From contig OZ023216.1 of assembly GCA_963995525.1 (NCBI GenBank), positions 40,099,447-40,163,446 of the forward strand: DNA of 64,000 nucleotides. The letters are read 5' to 3'. The position numbers and the translations under genes are program-made. The notes beneath the pieces are model-generated. The model saw only the letters and a program-made list of their open reading frames with translations, was not told where the DNA came from and ran no database searches. The number at the start of each line of letters is the position of its first letter. The first letter of the stretch is position 1. Of the stretch, positions 1 through 10,599 are shown in pieces. Origin of the DNA: Escarpia spicata (taxonomy: Eukaryota > Annelida > Polychaeta > Sabellida > Siboglinidae).

Positions 1-1115
1 TATCACGCTGTTTCGGATCATGACATCTGATGTTTAGCTATTATTGAGGCCCTCCGAAAACCTCCATTCATATTCAACCTCCCTTCAGGATCTAAAAAAA
101 CCTCGATTTGCACCCCCTGGAGCCCACTTCCAGCTCTTCACAAATGAATCCCATTCACAAAATATCTGCAGGTTAATCCTATCTACCAAAACAATTTACA
201 CCACAAAAACCACACCCCTTCCCTAAATATTTTTTCCTTGAAAAGATCGTGGTTCCCCAGGGTTGATTTTGGATGTTTTTATCTGGACATCTGCTGGAAA
301 TCTAAAAACAAATTTGGCTTTTTAACTAAAAACGTCCGGGTGTGGTCAAAATTGTGCCAATTTATAATGGACTACTATAGAATGTAGTGCTTTCCATTGC
401 CTGTTGTTGCATCCGATTATTCTATCCAAATCACATCAACGTAGTCATTTTTCCTCTGGTTTATATCCATTATTCTCCGTTATTCAATTTAACAGTTAAA
501 CAGACTTAGGATGCATACGCACGCACACGTTTGACGCACGCACGCAAATTAGAACGCGCGCACTTACGCACGCACACAGACACACACACACGCACGAACT
601 CTCTCCCTCTCTCTCTCATGAAAACATTTCAAAATTTCAAACAAAACATAATTATGACGGATTATCAGACAGATTCCGATGTGTCTCAACCAATTTGCAA
701 ACTTTTGGGACAAAGTTGCTAGACAATTATCAATATGTCATGTTATGGACCTATTAATTACCACATCAGAAAAAACAAACTGAATGCAAGAAGAAATATA
801 TGTCATATTAATAGTCCGTGTTATTTGTTTAACGTTTGATATGAATATGCTCGAATCACAGAGGATGTTCATTTTTGACCATGTCTACCTATATCATCTA
901 TATAACGGATGTCTACAGAATAATTGATGCCACAATAACAAATGTGCACGTGACCCCCATCACGGTATATCTTACCAACATTTGGGTCCAGAATTTCAAC
1001 AAAGCATACGATGGATGTCCCACAAACGCTTGCGCATGGGCCATGTTGTAAGCTTGACGTAGCAGGTTGCTAAGGCAATGGGTCAAATGATGCATGGGTC
1101 AACTGCATGACTTAC
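1..1115. other. Intronic sequence of DUOX-A, no exon recognised
   Basis: Expected to be intron downstream of the 1116-1335 exon. A CGCA/CACA-rich stretch lies at about 511-600. I searched the minus strand for the next conserved DUOX block (around an R-W/Y-H-N motif) and did not find it. Confidence 0.5.
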
Positions 1116-1335
1116 TGAAAAAGCGTTTGACGGGTTTTAGTATGTGTTCACGAGGTGTAGGCGGGTTGCTCAGCGGCAACTCGATGTCGTTAAGTGCAGG
1201 AAAATACTGTGCTTTCGGATTGGTATCATTGGTAGCGGCCAGGAGTCCGTCCTTGAAGCTCCGGAGATTGTTGGCCCACGCTTTGTTCGGCCCGTACACC
1301 AACGTACCATCGATCCACGGCGAAATCTCATTCAA
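1116..1335 (-). CDS. DUOX: DUOX-A exon: peroxidase-homology domain, segment 4
   Basis: A 220-bp exon (phase 0 to 1) reads LNEISPWIDGTLVYG, then NKAWANNLRSFKDGLL, a variable linker and LPLSNPPTP, matching the calcium-loop region of DUOX peroxidase domains. The acceptor is TGTTGGCACAG and the donor is A|GTAAGT. It is the last exon of this gene that I can support before the window edge. Confidence 0.9.
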
Positions 1336-3726
1336 CTGTGCCAACATAATCAAGTGTTACGATTATGGTGTCCACACTAAAATTGTGTAAGAAGATAACG
1401 AAAGATGTAAGAGGTTGAAATCAACAGAAATGGAATATTCGAGGTGCAGTGTTTGTGGAAAATAATACAAATAAGTTGGATTGAACCTGTCATAAATATA
1501 GAAGATTAATCACAGGCTGAAAAAAAAATATCCGATGTAATACAGAAATACAAACTATTGATCATTATTTGGTAGATCCGAGGCGATTCCGATTCCAGAA
1601 TCAGAATCAAAGGCTGATTCCGACGCGAATTCCTGATTCGGAATTTAAATCGGTCAATATGAAAGCAGTGGAATTGGAATCGGAATCTATTTGTGTGGAA
1701 TCGGAATCAGCTGACGTGAAAGTAGCGGAATCGGAATTGGAATCGGAAATGCTTTGAGTGGAATTGTAATTGGCTATTTGGGTGGAATCAGAATTGGTTG
1801 CTGTGAAAGCAGCGGAATCGGAATTTCTTTGAGTGGAATCAGAATTGGAACTACATACTGGAATACATTTTGGATTCCAAAGCCAATTTCCTATTTTGGT
1901 GCTTCAAATATACAGTGAAAATGCTTATAAATAAAGTTATATACTGAGAAAAACCAGGAAATCTTCACTACTCCGTACCATAAATTAGTTGTAATTCCTA
2001 TGTGTACTTGCCAAAGTAATATGTACATTTAAGCACATTAAAATGTTTGGCATTATAATGAATCACCTGTTTACTGGTCTTTGGTTTTACTTTAGGCAAA
2101 CGCAGGTTGTTAACGTTAAATCCTGAGTTAAACTACCACTACCCCGAAAGCGTATGCAGAACATGAAAAATATTTACTTATTTTATAATACTTGCTAACA
2201 TATTTGTCATAATTATATAGAATCAAAATCGCCATAGTATGGGTGGAATCAGAATGTGGAATCGGACTCAAAATATTTACTTGGAATTGTGGAAATGAAT
2301 GAATACAACATGGAGAGCGACATGGCCATACAGCCGAACAAAAATACAAAGAACTAGCAACAGAACACAGATAGAAGCAGTCATCCTACACGGTGTAGCT
2401 TTCGTGGAGATAGCACTTTTTAAATTATTTTTCTAATTCAGTTTCACACACCCTTCGTAATGCGCACTTCACAACTCGTAGGTTAGCCCCAGAAGGGGCT
2501 GTATGGCGAAACGACACGTAAGCACCACATGGTGATGAATCCTTACCTGTTGTCTTGGGTTGTTAGGCGAAAATCCTGTTGTCATGTCGTAGCGGGTGCG
2601 CAGAAGGGGCAATTCTTTGCCACCTCTTCTTTCGGGATCGTACTGTGGATGCCCCTTCGGGATCTGCAGGTTGATATACTCGGGTGGGCAGCTTGACCCT
2701 TGGGCATCTAGTATCTCCTCGACCACTTGCTGACCTGTAACCATGACCCACAGTCGCGCTTCGGTGAATGCTCTGGACATTACCAGATGGACACGCGAGT
2801 CGCAGACTTGTTTCAAAAGAACAGACACGACACGGGAAAAAGGTGCGATTGTCTGTAAGATGGGGATTACTCACCGAAGAAGACAAGCAGTGCAGTGCGG
2901 TTGCGATATGAAGGAAGTCCAGTCTTGCCGTTGAAGACACTGAGACTGATATCCAGTGGGTTTGGACGCAGGGCACCAGCCAGTTCATACACACCGTCGC
3001 TGTAGGCGGACGGCACGCGGCGTAAGAGGATCGTGTCTGAACACACGACCAGTCGCTTATTGCGGCAACACAGTATTATACATGTCACGTATCTATCACG
3101 TGGCACATTGCCATACAACAAAACAAATATTTGTCTTTGCGACAAAACATAAGGTAAAATTGGTTAAGTGAAAGGTGTATGGAGGAAATCATGCTGTCCT
3201 AGTAATGTAGTGCACATTATGTAAGCGCTGTAGGTAATGCCAAGGCATCGACTATAATCCAGCTAGCATGTATATATGTATGTCTGAGTGCGTGAGCGTG
3301 CGTGCGTGCGTGTACGTATGTATGTATAATTTGGATAAAACATTTATAGTTTAATAGTTTATCTTAATATGTAATGTCTTGACAAAAAAGGTACTTGTGT
3401 CTTTACGGGGAAGAGTTATGTTTTGGCCAGGAAATCGATATTTGCGTCGATATATATATGACAGAAGGTGCACTATTACCAAAGTGATCTCAGCTGATTT
3501 CACAATAGCAAAATATAATTTTAAATGGTTAAAGTTAACAATGCTATCTGAATATGTATGTGTTTGTCATAATACATACTATATATTTTTGATTTAAGAC
3601 TATAATTGATTTCTGATTTATTAATGGTGCAACATTTGATAGAAAAACTGACTCACCAGCCCCTCCCCAAGAAGGGTTGGCTAGGTTGTTGAACCAGCCG
3701 TCGTAGGAAGGATATTCCACTCCCGT
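1116..3726 (-). CDS. DUOX: Dual oxidase (DUOX-A), N-terminal peroxidase-homology exons; gene continues off the left edge
   Basis: Dual oxidases are membrane NADPH oxidases with an extracellular peroxidase-homology domain; they release hydrogen peroxide. Four minus-strand exons in reading order are 3726-3657, 3036-2875, 2734-2547 and 1335-1116. Phases join without a break (0/1, 1/1, 1/0, 0/1), giving about 213 residues. Seen: YDGWFNNL near the mature N-terminus, YSDGVYELAG, LPSYRNRTALLVFFG, CPPEYINLQIP, FSPNNPRQQ and WIDGTLVYG followed by NLRSFKDG, all typical DUOX landmarks in the expected order. The signal-peptide exon to the right of 3726 was not found. The next exon, with the region after NLRSFKDG, lies left of position 1. 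The positions of the distal histidine and flanking acids of active animal peroxidases read V-E-E. No stops or frameshifts are seen in the exons, so the gene looks alive. It is head-to-head with DUOXA at 14956. Confidence 0.9.
1575..1860. repeat. GGAATC-rich tandem repeat in a DUOX-A intron
   Basis: Degenerate repeats of the hexamer GGAATC, partly arranged in longer units with GTGAAAGCAGCGGAATCGG, lie between the 1335 and 2547 exons. A short outlier (GGAATCAGAATGTGGAATCGG) sits near 2247. No coding signal. Confidence 0.7.
2547..2734 (-). CDS. DUOX: DUOX-A exon: peroxidase-homology domain, segment 3
   Basis: A 188-bp exon (phase 1 to 0) begins with the second and third bases of a Gly codon and reads QQVVEEILDAQGSSCPPEY, then the conserved YDPERRG and TRYDMTTGFSPNNPRQQ. 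The donor is CAG|GTAAGG. The acceptor ATGGTTACAG has a weak pyrimidine tract, but it is the one that keeps frame and matches the family. Confidence 0.87.
2875..3036 (-). CDS. DUOX: DUOX-A exon: peroxidase-homology domain, segment 2
   Basis: A 162-bp exon (phase 1 to 1) contains VPSAYSDGVYELAG and LPSYRNRTALLVFFG. The NRT sequon is a conserved DUOX glycosylation site position. The acceptor is GTGTGTTCAG and the donor is G|GTGAGT. Confidence 0.9.
3657..3726 (-). CDS. DUOX: DUOX-A exon: start of peroxidase-homology domain
   Basis: A 70-bp exon reads TGVEYPSYDGWFNNLANPSW then GGAG. The acceptor is a pyrimidine tract ending TTTCTCAG and the donor is G|GTGAGT. The exon enters in phase 0, so an upstream signal-peptide exon should end in phase 0. 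A TG tract (CA in the transcript) begins about 40 bp upstream of the acceptor. Confidence 0.88.
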
Positions 3727-3764
3727 CTGAGAAAGGACGATATCTGAAGAACATGGAATATGTA

Positions 3765-3766
<2 letters not shown>

Positions 3767-3850
<84 letters not shown>
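3767..3850. repeat. (TG)n microsatellite beside a DUOX-A splice acceptor
   Basis: About 42 TG dinucleotides on the plus strand. In the DUOX-A transcript this is a CA repeat ending about 40 nt before the 3726 acceptor. Confidence 0.95.
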
Positions 3851-3853
<3 letters not shown>

Positions 3854-4571
3854 ACATGCGTGTGTGTGAGTCAAAGACACACACATACGTTACTCAATTA
3901 TTAAACTATGTTGATGAATTTTCCTGGAATGCAAAGATACGTTGCAATAGTCGTCCATGATAAAATTTAGCAACGTGATAAAATGACAGCTCAAATTATG
4001 ACATCGACTATTGTATTATTGTCCAGGTTAATTTATACTATTGTATAAATGAAAATATATATAAAAAAATAAGACAATAAACTGCATTGTATAAAAATAA
4101 CGTCTAAGAAACAATATGAAAAATGATTATAATGAATAAAATCAAATGTTCATTCATTGTAATAAATATCCTCAGCTGTTGTTACCGTTCATTTTAACGT
4201 AACTTTATTTAATCAAATATAGCATGTTTCATTGCCCCTGTTTGACAATTTTATTGGAAAATCAATTGTGACCTAACCCCACATATACCATCAACCAAAA
4301 AGTGGCGCCACTTGACGGGGTTTCATGTAAAACTAATGTTTGGGCGCAAAAACAAGCTAATATCTTTTATGTTTTGATCGACATAATCTAATTTTTATTT
4401 TATTGTTTGACCATTTAACAAGTATATATATATGTGTGTAGTAAGGGTGTAGTTGATATATGGTATGAAGGTTATAGTTGACTGCTTTCAATTTTTTTCG
4501 AGGTGCACACTTAAACTTATAAAGTACCCGAAATCTTGTCCGACTGAATTTTCGGCGCCTACTGTTGTCAT

Positions 4572-4590
4572 CCATAGGCATAGCCTATGG
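4572..4590. repeat. Short perfect hairpin CCATAGGC-ATA-GCCTATGG
   Basis: An 8-bp perfect stem with a 3-base loop. Related CATAG-rich palindromes occur near 5842, 5929 and 5942, so it may mark a small dispersed repeat family. Confidence 0.6.
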
Positions 4591-5167
4591 AGATTGGCTA
4601 GGTATACAACTCGTACCATGACACGATTTGACATTGCTAAACATTTAGAACGATGGCACATATGGCTGAATATTAACGTTGACCTGTGTTGTGAACATGG
4701 ATGAAACTTTTGAAAACACATACTTTGCTTAGAGATTACTGACAACACGAGGAGAGCCAGTGCCGCGATCGACCGCCGAGGTCTCCTTGCCCTTGGCCTG
4801 GCACGCGCGCCGGCATTTACAGCCTCCATGACGTCTGTTGTATGGTCGTTCACCTGTCTCTCTACCACGGTCGCTGTCCCTCTTCCACCGACCAGTATTC
4901 GTGTTGTTGACCGCCGAATACGTTTGACTGTTTACACGATAATCACTCTACTCCAATTCGACAGCTTTCTTCCTGAGACTGAGGCTGAGGCTGAGTACGG
5001 CGTCGCTTGTCACGGTAGGCATTTTGCAACAATGTATTTGCTCTTGGACTTGATTGAATAAAGTAAATAAAAAATATAATTTGGGACTATTTCGCAAACG
5101 ATTATTCTGATATTTGTAAAAACAAAAGGCACATTTCGATTGATGCGCCCGATACATGGGCCGGCCA

Positions 5168-5208
<41 letters not shown>

Positions 5209-5216
5209 GTGTGTGA

Positions 5217-5249
<33 letters not shown>

Positions 5250-5250
5250 C
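5168..5250. repeat. (TA)n then (GCAC)n compound microsatellite
   Basis: About 17 TA units, then TGTGTG and a GCAC tetranucleotide run, in the interval between DUOX-A and DUOXA. Confidence 0.9.
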
Positions 5251-5928
5251 ACACACACATACGATACATACAGAAACAGTTGTTGCTACAAATTAATCTT
5301 TAAGCTATACTATATAATACCTTTCGCTTCAATAACGATGTTTCATCAGCGATATTAAACTTGCATATGTTGATACATAACTTCACCATGGCTTCGATTA
5401 CCCAGGCGCCGTGACTCGTGAAGTGGCAGTGCCGTTGCCAGTAGTGTTTTGCGCCCCTTGCGTCAGCCTGGAATATTATACGACTTTGTTTTATCCGAAC
5501 CAGGTAAATATCATGATTGGCCCTCAGGCTGACTATAAACTATAAAAGTGCAGTATATGTTTTATCAGTTATACAAAAGTACGTAAATTTGCATGCTACG
5601 GTTATATTCAAGACCAGAAAAGTCGTGTCAGGTAAAAATTCAAAATATCGTGTTCTAAAACTAATACACTGCCTGATTTCGCACTGATTTACGTGACACG
5701 CTCTGGCCATACATAGCTTTACACAGCGCAGATAGGACGCACGGTTTTTGACGCAGGTGTCTTTACGAGTTTTGAATTTTGTTCAGTCAATTTAGTATTA
5801 TTATAGAAGAGTTTGTCCTATTTTAAAAATATTTCTTTCCATTGCCATAGCCATGGCATAGGGACGATTAGCAATTACGTGACGTCCGGTCTCGTATCCT
5901 GGTAATGGTCTTTGGCTTTGCTTTGGCG

Positions 5929-5965
5929 GGCTATGCATAGCCATAGTCTATTGCCGTAGACTATG
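5929..5965. repeat. Palindrome pair in the head-to-head interval
   Basis: GGCTATGCATAGCC (5929-5942) is a perfect 14-bp palindrome. It is followed by a 9-bp stem CATAGTCTA/TAGACTATG (5942-5965) with a 6-base loop. CATAG motifs continue to about 5999. Confidence 0.6.
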
Positions 5966-6751
5966 TTTATATACAGACATAGACATAGTCTAGACTATAA
6001 ACAACAACTGCAAGAAGACACGTCAACGTCTATTGCATTCAAACGAGGGAAACAGTGACCTTAAGATAGGTACATCACATTCCGCTAGGGGCAGCACCGT
6101 AAATTTGTCCTCGCATTCTAGACCAGAAACTTGTGACGCTTTTGGACGCCATTGCTACGGCTCCCGCCGAGATTGGGGGATTCCCCAAAATCGCTTGGCA
6201 ACATTATGCAAATGAATTTACGTCGTATTTTGATGATCACATGAACCAATGAAAGACTGATCTACGTCATAGCCACTTTCGCGGGAGTTTTCCGAGCACA
6301 ACAAACGAGGTAGGTGAATTTAAACTTTCATGTTGTGAACAATCGTTTAAAAATATGGTGTAATATATCTCCATCCCGTTAGTTGCCTGTGCTAGCCATT
6401 TTAAAATACATATGCCTTCATATGATATGCATTTTATGGTTGTGGACCGCTGTGGAAGCGTGCAATCGCCCATGGAAAAGCAGCCCTGTCGCTCGCTGTT
6501 TGGCGTTCAAAGTTGAAATGCGTAGTTTGTAGCCTGCGCGCGACCGGTTCAGCGGCACGTACGCCACGCTGGCGTTGCATAATTATGATGGACTGGCACG
6601 CGCTATACAAATCATAACAGTTGTGCTATACGGGTTAAAATGTATACATTTTAGCAATCGTGAAATAAAATCATAGTTTTCAATTGATTTACAAATGTAG
6701 CACTGGGCCTGAGAATGTGAGCGTAGACTGCATGTTTGTTTGACCAACTTA

Positions 6752-7955
6752 CTAGAAACCTTTGAGAAATGGACACGAACACTGGACGAAGGATACGGTA
6801 TGGACGTCATATACCTGGACTACAAGAAAGCGTTCGACACAGTTCCTCACTGCAGACTGGTAAAGAAGCTAGAACCTTACGGCATCCGAGGTTAAGTGGT
6901 TCGATGGCTGATAACTTTCCTGACTAATAGAACTCAGCAAGTAGTAATGAAAGGATCTAAGTCAGAGTGGGCCCCCGTCATCAGTGGAGTTCCCCAGGGA
7001 CCTGTCATAGGACCGCTTCTTTTTATCCTCTACGTGAATGACATCCCAGACCTGGTCCACTGCAGCATTAAGATGTTTGCCGATGACACGAAGCTATACG
7101 CAACAATCCGTAACCAGGAAGACAAAGACCAACTGCAAACTGACATTGACACCCTCGAAGATTGGAGTAAAGAATGGTTGCTACAATTCAACCCCGAGAA
7201 ATGCAAGTTAATGAAAGTGGGGAAATCGCCACACAAATCGTACACTATGACACACAAGACTGGAGCCACAGTGAACCTCGAGATAACAAACGAAGAAAAG
7301 GACGTTGGGGTGTGGGTGACAACCTAAAACCGACTGTGCAATGCCAGAAAGCAGCAAAGAAAGCCATGCAAGCCCTTGGCATGGTAAAGAGAAGTTTTAA
7401 GCACATGACCAAGAAATTATTTGTGACACTCTACCGGGCATATGTCCGTCTACACCTCGAATTTTATGTACAAGCATGGTGCCCATATCTGGCAAAGGAC
7501 ATTGACATCCTCGAAAAGGTACAGTGAAGAGCAACCAAGCTGGTTACCAGCATAGCAAAGTTCACATACGAACAACAATTACAACAACTGAAACTATACT
7601 CGTTGTATTACCGACGTCAGAGAGGCGACATTATTGAAACGTACAAAATACTTAATGGAATCGACAAAGTTGAAGCTCGTCACTTCTTCCATGAGAGGGA
7701 CAGTACAGCAACACGAGGACACACGAGAAAGCTTTTCAAGCAAAGAACAAGACTGCTGGTCAGACAGAATTACTTCTCAGTTAGAGCCGTGGATCAGTGG
7801 AACAGGCTCCCACAACATATGGTAGATGCCAAGACCGTCACACAGTTTAAGGCCAGACTCGACAAGCACTGGAATAGCCTAGGATATGGGCACCAACAAA
7901 GGCCAATGGCTTAAATCAGCCCATTAACCTGTAAGTGTAAGTGAAGTGTAAGTGC
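6752..7955 (+). mobile_element. 5'-truncated CR1/jockey-superfamily non-LTR retrotransposon fossil
   Basis: The reading resembles the second half of a non-LTR reverse transcriptase. It starts inside the fingers/palm with VIYLDYKKAFDTVPH, continues with SGVPQGPVIGPLLFILYVND and the catalytic FADDTKLY, then the thumb and the C-terminal block with WNRLPQHMVDAKTVTQFKARLDKHW. It ends at about 7914 with a GTGTAA-type 3' tail to about 7955. The frame is broken: a stop after PYGIRG near 6894, a frameshift near 7327, and a stop after ILEKVQ near 7525. The endonuclease and 5' region are missing. It lies in the interval between DUOX-A and DUOXA. The 30690-32870 copy belongs to the same general clade. 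Confidence 0.85.
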
Positions 7956-7959
7956 TTCG

Positions 7960-9280
7960 AATGTGTTGATCACGCCATTTCCTATGATGCAACATCCACG
8001 CAATCCAAGCTGTTTGCACCTAAATCCTGTTATGTTCTGTGCACAAAAGTAACTATAGATATGTAATTGTTGCATGGTATTAATTATTTTTTCAAATAGC
8101 TGTGTGAAAATATTAGCTTCCTAATTTAAGGCCAGGCACGGCAGGCAAAAACGTATTAACTGTCATTTGTGGAATTGCATATCTGTGGTATTTAAATGGC
8201 GACGTGATCGTGATTGGGCTACTTGTGTCACGTGTGCACCGACATGCCACGTAATTGGATGTTGTGAGGGATGGGCTAGGGTCAATGGGTTTGACTCCAT
8301 CTTGGAATCTTTTAATGAAAATTACTATTACCTAATGCAAGATTGAAACATTTAATATTAAATCCAGTGCCATCTGCACTTCTGTAATTATGTCCATTTA
8401 ATTTAACATTTACTATTGTTTATAATAAGAAATAGTAATTAAAATGTCGCCGATATTTTAATTATTTACTACAACAGTACTCAATGCCAGCTTTTTAAAA
8501 GTTTTCTTAATAATCTGTAATGTAAGATTCCTTACAAAAAACAAAGTCCAGTGACACCATTGTAATTATTTTATTTTGGGAATACACTTATGTTTATTAA
8601 CACTAGTGGTACTGCATTAATTTGTATCACACACAAACATTGATACAGTTTTCCTCTATTTCATGTTGAAGGATTCTGCTGCAAATGTATGAAGAGTAAC
8701 AGTACAGTGAAGACAAGTTTGAACATTGGCACACTTCCCTTGCATTGCTGTATGACGCATTGAACGGATTTTATATATATACTCGGTCAACAGTGTCCTG
8801 TGAACACTGGCACACTTCACTTGCATGGATATATGAAACAATGAACGGATTATATCTACACTGAGTCGGCAATGTACTCTGTTCCTCCTGTAGTTCCCTG
8901 TATGTGCAGTGAAGCTGACTAGTTCTTGTACTTCTGCTGTTTCAGTTGTTTTCAATGTCTACTTGTCGGCTGCTTACTGTGAACAACATGTTAACATTAC
9001 TTCATGTTGACGAGTGAGACATTAATGAACAAAACAATTAAATATAATTGTTGTAGTACTGACCTTTGCAGTCTACTGTGAACATTTTATCACATTGAAC
9101 TATGCAGGAAATTATAAAGATCTTGGAATGCATAATAAATTGTGTTAAATTCAAGCAATGCTATTGTGTTTCTTCACAACAATGGTTGTGTCGGGGACAC
9201 CTCAATGTTTACAAATGTAAATATGTCATAGCAATGTCACAATAGTCAACAGTTAATATTTGAACTTTCATTTTGATCAA
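7960..9280. other. AT-rich intergenic DNA with a short tandem duplication
   Basis: No gene is recognised. Two diverged copies of about 80 bp lie side by side at about 8731 and 8812. They share GAACA(T/C)TGGCACACTTC and TGAACGGATTATAT. The small ORF across them is not supported by anything else. Confidence 0.5.
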
Positions 9281-9335
9281 CATACCATAATTATTCAATA
9301 AAATAAATTGAACATTAATAATAGACAGTTAGGTT

Positions 9336-9880
9336 AGAGGTCAAGTTTTTTTAAACAAATTAATGGTTCACACTTTAATATGCCATTATATGCCAAAAAT
9401 TATGATCAATATGTATATGTGAACAATTACAATGCTTTATAAAGTTACGAAGTCCATGTGTTACAATAAATAATTTAAGTAATTTGTCAACATAATTAAA
9501 TCAGTGCTCATTCAAGGTCAGTTATCTAGGTCGTATTAAGGTCATATGCTATTCTGGTCAAGGTTAAATATTTAGTTACTTTTAATTTGCTAGCACAACA
9601 TACCGTAATTATTAATTTAAAATAAATTTCATATTCATACATGCAATTAGGTCAAAGGTCATTTTTTTTAAACAAGTTAGCTTTAATTTAATTAAACAAG
9701 TTCATGCTTTAATATGCTACTTTATGGTCAATGTGTACATAAATGTTCCATTCCAACAATTTATAAACATACCAAGCCCATGTGTCACGTAATAATTTAA
9801 TTAGGTCACTTGTCAACATATATAGGTCAACGGTCGTTAAATATCTAGGTCATGTCAAGGTCACAGTACAAGGTCAAAAT
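9336..9880. promoter_or_regulatory. Cluster of AGGTCA half-sites within a diverged direct repeat
   Basis: AGGTCA occurs about nine times here. One is a perfect DR1, AGGTCAAAGGTCA, at 9649-9661; near 9850-9880 three AGGTCA copies lie within about 30 bp. AGGTCA is the canonical nuclear-receptor half-site and DR1 the HNF4/RXR-type arrangement (established). The half-sites sit in two diverged copies of one segment of roughly 250-300 bp (about 9320-9510 and 9640-9830), so they may be repeat-borne. Position: between the head-to-head DUOX-A and DUOXA genes. Function is inference. Confidence 0.4.
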
Positions 9881-10599
9881 TTTTGGGTCATAGCTTTTCA
9901 CTTTACTTCAATATCTGCATTAAAATTGATTATGTAATGTTTTGCCTATTTTCAGTGCTATATGGTGGCAGCACTGTCCGCACCAGATCACAAGAAATGG
10001 ACATGAATCCTATAGACACAATTACCCTTTTTTCCGACACTAAAAAGTGGATTTACTCTGTTAATAATAGAGATATATCAAAAAGGGTTATAAACTACAT
10101 AGCATACTCTATCACATAGAAGTGTTTAAATGATTATATAACAATTTTGAATTTGTTTGTAATGTACCTACTTAAGAACTTGTGTATTACTGTCATATGT
10201 TAGATATGTCACTATCAATCAAACTACTGCCATCGTTTCGGTTCCATGGTAAACATCACACAACCTTCGATTGTATATATTATAGCCAAGCCCAAGCCTA
10301 GGGCAAGATGACGATCACCTTTTGGCTTAACGACTGGACTGGATGCAACAGAGCAATGTCCATACAATAAATAAAAAGTATGAACATTTATTTAAAAGCA
10401 TACCTATTTTAATGTATAACCAATGGAAACATTTAAGGTATTATATCAAGGTCACGGGCCGTATATTTCAATGTGCTAACTCTGATCACTTAATTACGGA
10501 CAAATTCTAAAATCTCTAATTAATAAAATCTTCACTCCCTATTCTTTGAAAAATGTTGGTTAACACTGAAGAATTCTTTGAAGAAGAGGCTTTGAAGAA

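Noticed and set aside
913..1095. Minus-strand frame (LLRQAYNMAHAQAF...YALLKFWTQML) left of the 1116 exon with a CCTTAG acceptor and GTAAGA donor, as the next DUOX-A exon
   Set aside because: In the phase required by the 1116 exon it meets a stop after about 24 codons, and the open frame does not match the conserved DUOX block expected here.
1094..1390. Plus-strand frames over 1094-1390 and 45111-46449
   Set aside because: Antisense shadows of DUOX-A and DUOX-B exons.
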